From Verrucomicrobiota bacterium (lineage in GTDB: Bacteria > Verrucomicrobiota > Verrucomicrobiia > Opitutales > Opitutaceae), in contig JAEWNN010000179.1 in the NCBI GenBank assembly GCA_023457035.1, forward strand, positions 1 through 15,933: DNA of 15,933 nucleotides, read 5' to 3'. Shown piece after piece: positions 7,361 through 13,979 of the stretch; position 1 is the first letter of the stretch, and each line of letters opens with the position of its first letter. The notes beneath the pieces are model-generated. The model made no database searches. It saw only the letters and a program-made list of their open reading frames with translations, and was not told where the DNA came from. The position numbers and the translations under genes are program-made.

Positions 7361-7387
7361 CCGGCGCGGAGAAGCGCTCCGCACCGG
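7361..7387. terminator. Shared hairpin between convergent genes
   Basis: CCGGCGCGGAG (7361-7371) pairs with CTCCGCACCGG (7377-7387) across a 5-nt loop, an 11-bp stem with one mismatch. It lies seven bases after the stop of the receiver-hydrolase gene and 22 bases beyond the stop of the convergent redoxin gene. It probably ends transcription from both sides. It has no U-tract, so it is not a textbook intrinsic terminator. Confidence 0.55.
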
Positions 7388-7409
7388 CTGCGTCGCGCCG
7401 CGACTTCGC

Positions 7410-8027
7410 TCAGTCGGCGTACTTCACCGAGCAGCCGTACGGCTTGGTGACCGGCGTCGCCACCGGCCGGCCGGCCTTCAGATCGGCGAGCGCCGCGAGG
7501 ATGTAGTTGGTCGCCTTCGGCACATCGTCGGCCTTCGCCGAGGGGATGCTGTCGATCGCACCCGAGTAGACGATCACGCCGGCCGCATCGATCACGAACA
7601 GCTGCGGCGTGTTCGTCGCGTGATAGAGCCGGCCGACGACACCAGCCTCGTCGAGCAACACCGCCGCGGGGGCGGCCCCTTTGGCGCCGTTGGTCTTGTT
7701 CCAGTCCGCCGCCGACAGATGCCCCTGCTTGCCCGGCGCCGAGGAGCAGATCGACAGCCAGACCACGCCGTCTGCGGCCGCCGCCCGCTGCGTCTTCTGC
7801 ATGTTTCCGGAGTCGTAGTGTTTCACGACGAAGGGGCAGCCGTGGTTGATCCATTCGAGAACCACCACCTTGCCTTTGAACGAGGACAACGCGTGCGTCT
7901 TCCCTTGGGTGTCGGTGAGAGTGAAGTCGGGTGCCGGCTGGCCCACTTCGGGCCGCACGGCCGCCGCCGCAACCAACGCGGCGCAAGCGGCCAACAAAGC
8001 AACGGAGAACAAACGGAGTGATTTCAT
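7410..8027 (-). CDS. Exported thioredoxin-fold redoxin (AhpC/TSA-like)
   Basis: The protein has 205 residues from an ATG at 8027-8025, chosen because it opens directly with a signal peptide (MKSLRLFSVALLAACAALVAA, about 1-22). The longer open frame upstream codes for unrelated low-complexity sequence. Residues 28-185 form a redoxin fold: VGQPAPDFTLTD (28-39), FKGKVVVLEWINHGCPF (50-66) with the single active-site Cys64, and the cis-Pro141 (NTPQLFVID). The second Cys of a CxxC pair is absent (Cys-Pro-Phe-Val). Cys94 and the C-terminal Cys199 (PYGCSVKY) are candidate resolving cysteines. Relatives with GCPF..HY..GNMQ and a terminal YGCSVKY are known as thioredoxin-family proteins in planctomycetes and verrucomicrobia. 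It probably acts as a peroxidase or thiol reductase outside the cytoplasm; substrate unknown. It is divergent from the small peptide gene at 8166. Confidence 0.88.
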   Translation of the reverse strand: MKSLRLFSVALLAACAALVAAAAVRPEVGQPAPDFTLTDTQGKTHALSSFKGKVVVLEWINHGCPFVVKHYDSGNMQKTQRAAAADGVVWLSICSSAPGKQGHLSAADWNKTNGAKGAAPAAVLLDEAGVVGRLYHATNTPQLFVIDAAGVIVYSGAIDSIPSAKADDVPKATNYILAALADLKAGRPVATPVTKPYGCSVKYAD

Positions 8028-8075
8028 GGTGGATCGAGTTTTCGGGTTGATGGGAAAGGTCCGGGTAGGGACCGC

Positions 8076-8092
8076 GCGTGCCGGGAGCACGC
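8076..8092. repeat. Short inverted repeat upstream of the redoxin gene
   Basis: GCGTGC (8076-8081) and GCACGC (8087-8092) form a perfect 6-bp stem around a 5-nt loop in the region between the divergent redoxin and small-peptide genes. It could be an operator or a leader hairpin; a chance occurrence is possible in GC-rich DNA. Confidence 0.25.
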
Positions 8093-8165
8093 TGGCGGCG
8101 CGGACAGAAATCGAGGTCGCCCATTCCGCAACTTTCGCGCACTCATCGACACATCCCGCCCCGCC

Positions 8166-8258
8166 ATGCCATTCCGCGTCACCCGTCAGGAGCAGAAGAT
8201 CCTCCTCGTTCTCGCCGCCCTGCTCATCCTCGGCACCCTCGGCCTCTGGCTGATCTGA
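8166..8258 (+). CDS. Small single-membrane-segment peptide, 30 residues
   Basis: An ATG at 8166 opens a 30-codon frame: a polar, basic N-terminus (MPFRVTRQEQK) followed by a hydrophobic helix rich in Leu, Ile and Ala (residues 12-30), ending WLI and a TGA. This charge layout fits a small N-in membrane protein. The N-terminus resembles the start of short-helix ComEA-like proteins (a basic TRxEQ stretch before a Leu-rich helix), but nothing follows the helix, so this is a stand-alone peptide or a truncated remnant. A pyrimidine-rich leader (CATCCCGCCCCGCC) precedes the ATG, as with other genes here, and a perfect 24-nt palindrome follows the stop by eight bases. That gene-like placement is the main support. 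Function unknown. Confidence 0.5.
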   Translation: MPFRVTRQEQKILLVLAALLILGTLGLWLI

Positions 8259-8266
8259 ACCGCTCG

Positions 8267-8290
8267 CCGCCGCTCGCCGGCGAGCGGCGG
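8267..8290 (+). terminator. Perfect 24-nt GC palindrome after the small gene
   Basis: Twelve bases starting CCGCCGCTCG (8267-8278) are followed directly by their exact reverse complement (8279-8290). The transcript can form a very stable hairpin of ten pairs with a CCGG loop. It begins eight bases after the stop at 8258. There is no T-run, so it could be a terminator, an mRNA-stabilising hairpin or a dispersed palindromic element. Confidence 0.55.
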
Positions 8291-8374
8291 AATCCAAGGC
8301 CCCACCACCGCCCTCCCGGGGCGGCACTCTCCCGCCCGCATGACCGCCGGGGCGAAAGAATCCCTTCCCGGGAG

Positions 8375-8380
8375 TATAAG
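8375..8380 (+). promoter_or_regulatory. Possible -10 element upstream of fabV
   Basis: TATAAG at 8375-8380 is a conspicuous A/T-rich hexamer in a GC-rich leader, about 50 bp before the fabV ATG. No convincing -35 lies 16-18 bp upstream. A small inverted repeat (GTTCC/GGAAC, 8399-8414) follows between it and the gene. Weak candidate. Confidence 0.25.
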
Positions 8381-8430
8381 TTTACCTCTTGCCAGTCCGT
8401 TCCTTGGCCGGAACCTCCTTCGTCTTTACG

Positions 8431-9618
8431 ATGATCATCCGACCGAAGACTCGTGGTTTTGTGTGTATCACGGCCCATCCGCAGGGCTGCGCCGCCCATG
8501 TGCAGGAGCAGATCGACACCGTCGTGCGCCGCGGCCCCATCGCCGGCGGCCCCAAGAAGGTCCTGGTGATCGGTTCCTCCACCGGCTACGGCATGGCCTC
8601 CCGCGTCGCCGCCGCCTTCGGGTCCGGCGCCGCCACCTTCGGCGTCTTCTTCGACCGCCCCTCCGAGGAGGACCGCACCGCCACCGCCGGCTGGTACAAC
8701 ACCGCCGCCTTCCACTCCGCTGCCCACAAGGCCGGACTCTACGCCAAGAGCCTCAACGGCGACGCCTTCTCCGACGACATCAAGCGCCAGACCATCGAGG
8801 CGCTCCGCCGCGACCTCGGCCCCGTCGACCTCATCGTCTACTCGCTCGCCTCCCCGCGCCGCACCCACCCGCGCACCGGCGCCGTCCACAAGTCCTGCCT
8901 CAAACCCATCGGCGCCCCCTACACCAACAAGACCGTCGACACCGAGACCGGCGAGGTCTCCGAGATCACCATCGAGCCCGCCACCGAAACCGAGATCGCC
9001 GACACCGTCGCCGTCATGGGTGGCGAGGACTGGGAGCTGTGGATCAACGCCCTCGACGAGGCCAAGCTGCTCGCCCCCGGCGCCACGACCATGGCGTATT
9101 CGTACATCGGGCCCGAGGTCACCTGGCCCGTCTACAAGAACGGCACCATCGGCATGGCCAAGAACGACCTCGATGCCACCGCCAAGCGCCTCAACACCAC
9201 GATGCGCCTCAACGGCTACGGCCGCGCTTTCGTCTCCGTCAACAAGGCCCTCGTCACCCAGGCCAGCTCCGCCATCCCCGTCGTCCCCCTCTACATCTCG
9301 ATCCTCTACCGGATCATGAAGGAACGCGGCCTCCACGAAGGCTGCATCGAGCAGATCGACCGCCTCTACCGCACCCAGATGTACGGCGGCAACGCCCTCG
9401 CCTTCGACGACGACGGCCGTGTCCGCATCGACGACTGGGAGATGCGTCCCGAAGTCCAAGCCGAGGTCGAACGCCTCTGGCCGCAGGTGAACACCGGCAA
9501 CCTCGCCGCCCTCACCGACATCGCCGGCTACCGCGCGGACTTCCTGAAACTCTTCGGCTTCGGCCTCGCCGGCATCGACTACGACGCCGACACCGATCCG
9601 CACGTCGAGCTCCCGTAA
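8431..9618 (+). CDS. fabV: Enoyl-ACP/trans-2-enoyl-CoA reductase FabV
   Basis: FabV/TER reduces trans-2-enoyl thioesters with NADH, the last step of the fatty-acid elongation cycle, in the cytosol. From the ATG at 8431 the protein has 395 residues, the family length, and starts MIIRPKTRGFVCITAHPQGC as relatives do. A TTG at 8389 would add 14 unrelated residues. The NAD-binding loop is VIGSSTGYGMASR (46-58). The diagnostic active site Tyr-x8-Lys is Tyr235 and Lys244 (YKNGTIGMAK), inside the conserved PEVTWPVYKNGTIG segment; the same positions are reported for characterised FabV. It is an isoenzyme of FabI and commonly confers insensitivity to triclosan. It stands 355 bp upstream of the oxoamine synthase gene, so it is probably its own transcription unit. 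Confidence 0.96.
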   Translation: MIIRPKTRGFVCITAHPQGCAAHVQEQIDTVVRRGPIAGGPKKVLVIGSSTGYGMASRVAAAFGSGAATFGVFFDRPSEEDRTATAGWYNTAAFHSAAHKAGLYAKSLNGDAFSDDIKRQTIEALRRDLGPVDLIVYSLASPRRTHPRTGAVHKSCLKPIGAPYTNKTVDTETGEVSEITIEPATETEIADTVAVMGGEDWELWINALDEAKLLAPGATTMAYSYIGPEVTWPVYKNGTIGMAKNDLDATAKRLNTTMRLNGYGRAFVSVNKALVTQASSAIPVVPLYISILYRIMKERGLHEGCIEQIDRLYRTQMYGGNALAFDDDGRVRIDDWEMRPEVQAEVERLWPQVNTGNLAALTDIAGYRADFLKLFGFGLAGIDYDADTDPHVELP

Positions 9619-9867
9619 GCCGTCGCCTCGGGAGCAACCCGATCTCGGCCCATTTCTGTCGTGGCGAGGCCCGTGAGGGCTTCGATGGCCCACGCCTTCC
9701 CCCATCGCACGGGGCCCCAGGCCTCCTCGTGCACCGCGCCGGCACCGAGACCAACTTCGCCACCGTTGCGCGGCCACGTCGTCGTTCGCAGTGATCGGAA
9801 CAAGCCCTGCGTACCCCGCACGCCCGCCAACGCCGGCACCCATCGCCCCCGCCGTCTCGTCCTCCGC

Positions 9868-9895
9868 CATCGGCCATCATCCATCGGCCATCGTC
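9868..9895 (+). repeat. 14-bp tandem repeat upstream of the oxoamine synthase gene
   Basis: CATCGGCCATCATC (9868-9881) is followed directly by CATCGGCCATCGTC (9882-9895), 13 of 14 identical, and then by the partial unit CATCAT. The repeat lies about 80 bp before the start codon, outside the coding sequence. Confidence 0.85.
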
Positions 9896-9959
9896 CATCA
9901 TACTTTCGCCTTCCTCCCTCCCGGCTTTCCCGTTGCCACACCCCGGCCGCGCCCCTTCC

Positions 9960-9967
9960 TTTTTTTT
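9960..9967 (+). repeat. T8 homopolymer six bases before a start codon
   Basis: Eight consecutive T residues sit in the pyrimidine tract CCTTCC-T8-CCGCCC immediately before the ATG at 9974. It is the longest A/T homopolymer I noticed in this GC-rich window. Slippage would change leader length, not the frame. Confidence 0.7.
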
Positions 9968-9973
9968 CCGCCC

Positions 9974-11170
9974 ATGGCCTTCCCTTTCTTCTCCCGCACC
10001 CGGAACGCGATCGCGGCGCGCTGCGCCGACGACTCCGCCACCAAGGCGCGGTTGCGCTTCGCGCCGTACTACCACGCCATGGAGGAGCAGCAGGGCACCC
10101 GCGTCCGCCTCGGCGGCCGCGACCTCGTCATGCTCGCCAGCAACGACTACCTCGGGCTCTCCTTCCACCCCAAGGTCATCGAGGCCGGCCAGCGCGCCAT
10201 GGCCCACTGGGGCGCCAGCACCACCGGCGCCCGCGTCTCCAACGGCTCCCGCGCCTACCACCATTCGCTCGAGGAGAAGCTCGCCGCCTTCCTCGGCAAG
10301 GAGGCCTGCCACGTCCACGCCGCCGGCTACCTCTCCTGCATGTCCGGCATCGCCGCCTTCGCCGCCAAGGGCGACGTCGTGCTCGCCGACAAGAACATCC
10401 ATTCCTGCCTCTGGGACGGTATCCGCCTCTCCATGGCCACCGTCGAGCGCTTCGCCCACAACAACCCCGACGACCTGCGCGACGTCGCCAAAACCATCCC
10501 CGCCGACGCCGCCCGCCTGCTCGTCGTCGAAGGCGTCTACTCGATGGAGGGCCACATCGCGAAACTCCCCGAGATCATCGCCGTCGCCGAGGAGTTCGAA
10601 TGCTTCAACGTCCTCGACGACGCCCACGGCTTCGGCGTGCTCGGCCGCGAGGGCCGCGGCACCGCCGACCACTTCGGCCTCGCCGACAAGATCGACGTGA
10701 TCGTCGGCAGCCTCTCCAAGTCGCTCGGCAGCACCGGCGGCTTCGTCGCCGGCGACCGCGAATACATCGAGTACCTCCGCACCCACTCCAAGCACACCAT
10801 CTTCAGCGCCGCCCTCAGCGCCGCGCAGGCCGCCGCCGCCGAGACCGCGCTGGAGATCATGCAGACCGAGCCCCGACACCGCGAGCGCCTCTGGGCCAAC
10901 ACCCGCCGCTACGTCGCCTTCCTCCATTCGCTCGGCCTCGACACCTGGGGCAGCGAGACCCCCGCCGTGCCGATCGTCCTCGGCTCCAAGGAGCGCGCCT
11001 ATCGTTTCTGGCAGATGCTCCTCGAGCGGGGGGTCTTCACCGTCCTGTCCATCGCGCCCGCCGTGCCGCCCGGCAAGGACATGATCCGCACCGCCATCTC
11101 CGCACTGCACTCCGACGAGGATCTCTCCCGCATCGAGGAAGCCATCGCCTACGCCGTGAAACGGCTGTGA
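9974..11170 (+). CDS. Alpha-oxoamine synthase (BioF/KBL/serine palmitoyltransferase family)
   Basis: The protein has 398 residues from the ATG at 9974; the frame is open back to 9791 but those residues come from low-complexity DNA. It is a PLP-dependent fold-type I enzyme that condenses an amino acid with an acyl thioester, releasing CO2. Visible motifs are SNDYLGLSFHPKV (56-68), the GARVSNGSRAYHHSLEEKLAAFLG stretch (85-108), VEGVYSMEGHIAKLPEI (185-201), DDAHGFGVLG (215-224) with Asp215 and His218 contacting the cofactor, and the Schiff-base Lys249 in GSLSKSLGS. Candidate reactions are 8-amino-7-oxononanoate, 2-amino-3-ketobutyrate or 3-ketosphinganine synthesis. The glycine-poor GSR segment and SMEG motif recall bacterial serine palmitoyltransferase-like members, but sequence by eye cannot settle the substrate. 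No other biotin gene is present. A GNAT gene follows after 31 bp. Confidence 0.9.
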   Translation: MAFPFFSRTRNAIAARCADDSATKARLRFAPYYHAMEEQQGTRVRLGGRDLVMLASNDYLGLSFHPKVIEAGQRAMAHWGASTTGARVSNGSRAYHHSLEEKLAAFLGKEACHVHAAGYLSCMSGIAAFAAKGDVVLADKNIHSCLWDGIRLSMATVERFAHNNPDDLRDVAKTIPADAARLLVVEGVYSMEGHIAKLPEIIAVAEEFECFNVLDDAHGFGVLGREGRGTADHFGLADKIDVIVGSLSKSLGSTGGFVAGDREYIEYLRTHSKHTIFSAALSAAQAAAAETALEIMQTEPRHRERLWANTRRYVAFLHSLGLDTWGSETPAVPIVLGSKERAYRFWQMLLERGVFTVLSIAPAVPPGKDMIRTAISALHSDEDLSRIEEAIAYAVKRL

Positions 11171-11201
11171 GCCGCCGGCGCCCGCCCGCGCACCTTCACC
11201 G

Positions 11202-11645
11202 ATGATCGCGATCCGCCGCGCCACGGTTGCCGATGCCGCGCCAATCTCCGTTCTCGCGATCGAGCTCGGTTATCCTGCGGACGAAGCGGCGATCCGGAAT
11301 CGACTGACAAAGCTCCTCCCCGATCCCGCCCATCTCGTGCTCGTCACCACGTCGGGCGAAACCGTCATCGGATGGCTCCACGCCCACGCCTACACCGCGC
11401 TCGAGGCCGGCCCCCAGGTGGAGATCGTCGGCCTCGTTGTCTCCCCGCTGCACCGACACTGTGGCGCCGGTCGCGCGCTCGTCGCCGCGGCCGAGCGCTG
11501 GACGTCCGACTTGGGCCCCGGGGTGCTCGTCGTGCGCAGCAACGTCCGCCGCGAGGCGAGCCACCGGTTCTACCTCGCCCTCGGGTTCGCCCATTCGAAG
11601 ACGCAGGCCGTCTACCAGAAACCCCGCGATCATCCCGCGTCCTAG
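11202..11645 (+). CDS. GNAT-family N-acetyltransferase
   Basis: This is a small cytosolic acetyl-CoA-dependent transferase of 147 residues, the size of a minimal GNAT domain. Motif A is VEIVGLVVSPLHRHCGAGRALV (73-94), with the acetyl-CoA pyrophosphate loop Arg85-x2-Gly88-x-Gly90. The C-terminal NVRREASHRFYLALGF segment (114-129) is the usual motif B, in which the Tyr commonly acts as general acid. The substrate is not predictable; the N-terminus resembles the aminoglycoside 6'-type or ribosomal-protein-type small GNATs only generally. It begins 31 bp after the oxoamine synthase and is probably cotranscribed with it. It ends 35 bp from the stop of the convergent glycosyltransferase gene, with no clear terminator hairpin between them. 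Confidence 0.88.
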   Translation: MIAIRRATVADAAPISVLAIELGYPADEAAIRNRLTKLLPDPAHLVLVTTSGETVIGWLHAHAYTALEAGPQVEIVGLVVSPLHRHCGAGRALVAAAERWTSDLGPGVLVVRSNVRREASHRFYLALGFAHSKTQAVYQKPRDHPAS

Positions 11646-11680
11646 GGACGTCGGTCTCGCGGTCGGCGGCGCCTTCTCGC

Positions 11681-12739
11681 TCAACCCAGTGCCGTCAGCA
11701 CTGCCTCCGCGCTCTCGCGCCAGGTGGTCAGTCTCCGGTTGAGCGCCGCGCGTGTGAGCTCGCCGACCAGCCGCTCGTCGGTCAGCACCCGGCGCAGGCC
11801 GTCGGTCCAGGCCACCACGTCATTGACCGGCAAAGTCAGGCAACCGCCGCCGCCCGCATGCTCGACGAGCGCCGGAATGTCGCTGCACACGCATGGCAGC
11901 CCGCTCCAGAGCGCCTCGATCACCGGCAGCCCGTTGCCCTCGGCCTGCGAGGGGAACACACCGGCGATGCACTGCTCGGCCAACTCGGCCACCGCGGCGT
12001 CGTCCAGCGCTCCATGGTAACGAAGGCCCGGACACCGCAGCGCCAGCGCGCGCACCCGCCGCGCCACCGGAGCGCCGAAATGCGGATTCACGCGCCCGAC
12101 CAGATGCACCGTGAAGTCGAGCCCCTCGGCCCAGAGCTGCTCCGCGGCGTCGAGCAGCAACTGTTGGTTCTTCCGCGGCTCGAGGATCCCGACCATCAGC
12201 AGCGCCGGCGGGCCGGACGGCAGCTCGCGGTTGCGGGCGCGCGGGCGCCCCGAGCCGTCGGCCCCGAGCGGGATTGCCGTCACCGTCGCCTTCGGCGCCA
12301 TCTGGCCCCACGCCCAATAGCCCTCGAGCTCGGCCCGGCTCGCCGCCGAGTTCGCCAGCACGCGGTCGAAGCTCGCGAGCAGCTTCATGTACCCGGGATG
12401 CCGTGCCACGCTCTGCGGCCAGGTCGTCTGCGGCAGCTTCAGCGGGATCGCGTCGTGGTAGACCGCCGCGGTGCGGCAGCCGGGTTGCGCGATCCACGCG
12501 GAGAACCCCGGGCGCTCCTCCTCGCCGAACAGCTCCGGGGTGAGCACCCAGTCCTGGGCCGCGGGGGCGACGGCGCTGCCGTCGGGCCGGACCCAACGCC
12601 GGGCCTGTTGGCTCCAAATCACGGGCACAAGGTTCCCGCCGGCGAGCGGCGCCAACTCGGCCCGCAGCCGCGCGCTGACGCGCTGGATGCCGGAATGGTG
12701 CCCGGAACGGGCGGCTTTGGTGGTGTCGTAGTAGATCAC
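11681..12739 (-). CDS. GT-B glycosyltransferase (GT1/GT4-type) of the envelope operon
   Basis: The protein has 352 residues. The start is the GTG at 12739-12737, which overlaps the TGA of the upstream gene (GTGA, 4 bp), a classic coupling arrangement, and the first residues form the first strand of the fold (MIYYDTTKAARSG). A much longer open frame upstream reads antisense-like Arg-rich sequence and is rejected. The opening TxxARSGHHSGIQRV (6-21) matches the TGIQRV signature of one group of GT4-like polysaccharide transferases. The donor domain carries VGILEPRKNQ (183-192) and the E-x7-E nucleotide-sugar motif Glu267...Glu275 (EGNGLPVIE). It transfers a sugar from an activated donor on the cytoplasmic face; donor and acceptor are unknown. 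dTDP-L-rhamnose from the nearby pathway is a possible donor, by inference only. It is the last gene of the minus-strand operon. Confidence 0.9.
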   Translation of the reverse strand: MIYYDTTKAARSGHHSGIQRVSARLRAELAPLAGGNLVPVIWSQQARRWVRPDGSAVAPAAQDWVLTPELFGEEERPGFSAWIAQPGCRTAAVYHDAIPLKLPQTTWPQSVARHPGYMKLLASFDRVLANSAASRAELEGYWAWGQMAPKATVTAIPLGADGSGRPRARNRELPSGPPALLMVGILEPRKNQQLLLDAAEQLWAEGLDFTVHLVGRVNPHFGAPVARRVRALALRCPGLRYHGALDDAAVAELAEQCIAGVFPSQAEGNGLPVIEALWSGLPCVCSDIPALVEHAGGGGCLTLPVNDVVAWTDGLRRVLTDERLVGELTRAALNRRLTTWRESAEAVLTALG

Positions 12740-13974
12740 GATTCGAGGCGGATTCGTTCGAGCAGCCGAGCCGCGTTGCGATGCACGTCGAAGTTCGCCT
12801 CCACCCATTCGCGCGCCGCGCCGCGGAGCCGCTCGCACAGCGCATCGTCGGCGGCCAACCGTCGCCACGCGGCGACCCAGGCGGCCGCGTCCTCGGTCGG
12901 GGCGACCAGCCCGGTGTGTTCGTGCGTGATCGCCTCGGTCGTGGCGGCGACGGGCGAGGTCACCACCACCGTGCCGGCGGCCATCGCCTCCGGGATCACA
13001 TTGGGCAGACCGTCGCGATCGCCGCTGCGCGCCACCACTCCGGTGTGCACCAGCACATCGGCCCACGCGAGCGCCGCGAAGATCTCCGCCAGCGGTCGGT
13101 GCCCCATGAGCTCGACCACGCCGCCAAGCTCCTGCTCGCGGACCTGCGCGGCGAGCCGAGGGTGCCACGGGCCGCTGCCGTAGATGCGGACCTGCAGCGC
13201 CAGACCGGCGGCGCGCGCCGCCGCGTAGAGCTCCAGTTGCCGCTCCAGCCCCTTCTTCTCGACCAACCGCGCCACGCACACGACGCGCAACGGCGTGCGC
13301 GCCGCGCGCAGCGGTTTGCAGGGCGGCAGCTCCTCGAGCCCGCGGCGGACCACCACGACCTTCTCCGGGGGCGTGCCGCGCTCGCGCAACGTCGCCGCCG
13401 CCATCTCGGTGGAGGTGCGCACGAAGCGGGCGAGCGCGATCTTCTCCCGCAACAACCAGTCGCCACCATGCTCGTACAGATCGTAGGCGTGGGCCGCCAG
13501 GCTGTACGGGATGCCGGTGAGCCGCCACACCGCCCACGCAGCCCCGGCCGGCGCCGAGGCCCAGACCGCGTGGACATGCCGCGGCCGTTCGCGCCGGAAG
13601 CGCGGCGCCTCGACCACGCCGTACCCGGCACCGAGCAGGTTCTCCCAGAAATTCCACCAGCCGGGCGGCGAGCGCAGCACCAGCGCACGCAGGACATCCC
13701 CGAGCAGTCCGCCGCGCGTGCGCCAGATCTCCCACGGCAGCCGCCAGATCACCGTGAACAGCCGCCACCGGTTGAACTGGTCCACCGGCAGGCCGTCGAA
13801 CTCCGGCGCCCCGCCCCACAACGACACCAGCCGCAGCCGCACCCCGAGGGCGCGCAGCGCCCGCACCTCGCGCTGGAGGAAGGTCTCGGTCGGATACGGG
13901 AAGCGAGTGAAGAGCAGCACCACCTCGGGCCCGGGCGGGACGCTCTCCACCTGCGCTGACGCCGGGGCGGGCAT
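12736..13974 (-). CDS. GT4-family glycosyltransferase, exopolysaccharide type
   Basis: The protein has 412 residues from the ATG at 13974-13972; a GTG at 13983-13981 overlapping the upstream stop (GTGA) would add three residues and is equally plausible. The N-terminus TRFPYPTETFLQREVRAL (23-40) matches the FPxxSETF signature of GT4 enzymes of exopolysaccharide and colanic-acid loci. HVHAVWASAPA (133-143) and IPYSLAAHAYDLYE (155-168) are typical acceptor-domain motifs. VARLVEKKGL (234-243) precedes the donor domain, and the E-x7-E motif appears as Asp321...Glu329 (DGLPNVIPE), with Asp in the first position. It probably adds a sugar to a lipid-linked or polysaccharide acceptor at the inner membrane. 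It overlaps the next gene by 4 bp and lies directly after the GT28 gene. Confidence 0.92.
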   Translation of the reverse strand: MPAPASAQVESVPPGPEVVLLFTRFPYPTETFLQREVRALRALGVRLRLVSLWGGAPEFDGLPVDQFNRWRLFTVIWRLPWEIWRTRGGLLGDVLRALVLRSPPGWWNFWENLLGAGYGVVEAPRFRRERPRHVHAVWASAPAGAAWAVWRLTGIPYSLAAHAYDLYEHGGDWLLREKIALARFVRTSTEMAAATLRERGTPPEKVVVVRRGLEELPPCKPLRAARTPLRVVCVARLVEKKGLERQLELYAAARAAGLALQVRIYGSGPWHPRLAAQVREQELGGVVELMGHRPLAEIFAALAWADVLVHTGVVARSGDRDGLPNVIPEAMAAGTVVVTSPVAATTEAITHEHTGLVAPTEDAAAWVAAWRRLAADDALCERLRGAAREWVEANFDVHRNAARLLERIRLES

Positions 13975-13979
13975 GGCGT

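Larger units (their letters stand above)
9619..9973 (+). other. 355-bp gene-free region with low-complexity and repeat-like DNA
   Basis: No credible gene lies here. On the minus strand a 120-codon open frame (9579-9941) overlaps fabV and reads through low-complexity sequence; it contains VPALAGVRG, a phrase typical of translated dispersed intergenic repeats. The left part (about 9640-9790) is of ordinary complexity and is a candidate dispersed repeat or gene remnant. The right part holds the 14-bp tandem repeat, a C/T-rich tract and a T8 run directly before the next start codon. Confidence 0.55.

Noticed and set aside
5678..7384. 568-codon minus-strand frame opposite the receiver-hydrolase gene
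   Set aside because: No domain is visible in it and the plus-strand gene has intact catalytic motifs in both domains.
8389..8430. TTG start adding 14 residues to FabV
   Set aside because: FabV homologues start at MIIxPKxRGF; the ATG at 8431 gives Tyr235/Lys244 at the expected positions.
8224..9870. Long minus-strand open frame opposite fabV
   Set aside because: It is antisense to a clear FabV and its Gly/Val/Asp-rich translation is the usual mirror of GC-rich coding sequence.
9579..9941. 120-codon minus-strand hypothetical protein in the fabV downstream spacer
   Set aside because: It overlaps the 3' end of fabV, is built partly of the 14-bp repeat, and contains repeat-like phrases rather than a domain.
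9512..11224. Long minus-strand open frame opposite the oxoamine synthase
   Set aside because: Gly/Ala/Val-rich mirror translation of a well-supported gene, with low-complexity phrases from the spacer repeats.
11681..13819. A single 712-codon minus-strand gene
   Set aside because: Only the part from the GTG at 12739 resembles a glycosyltransferase. The upstream half is Arg/Ala-rich shadow translation over the GT4 gene in another frame.
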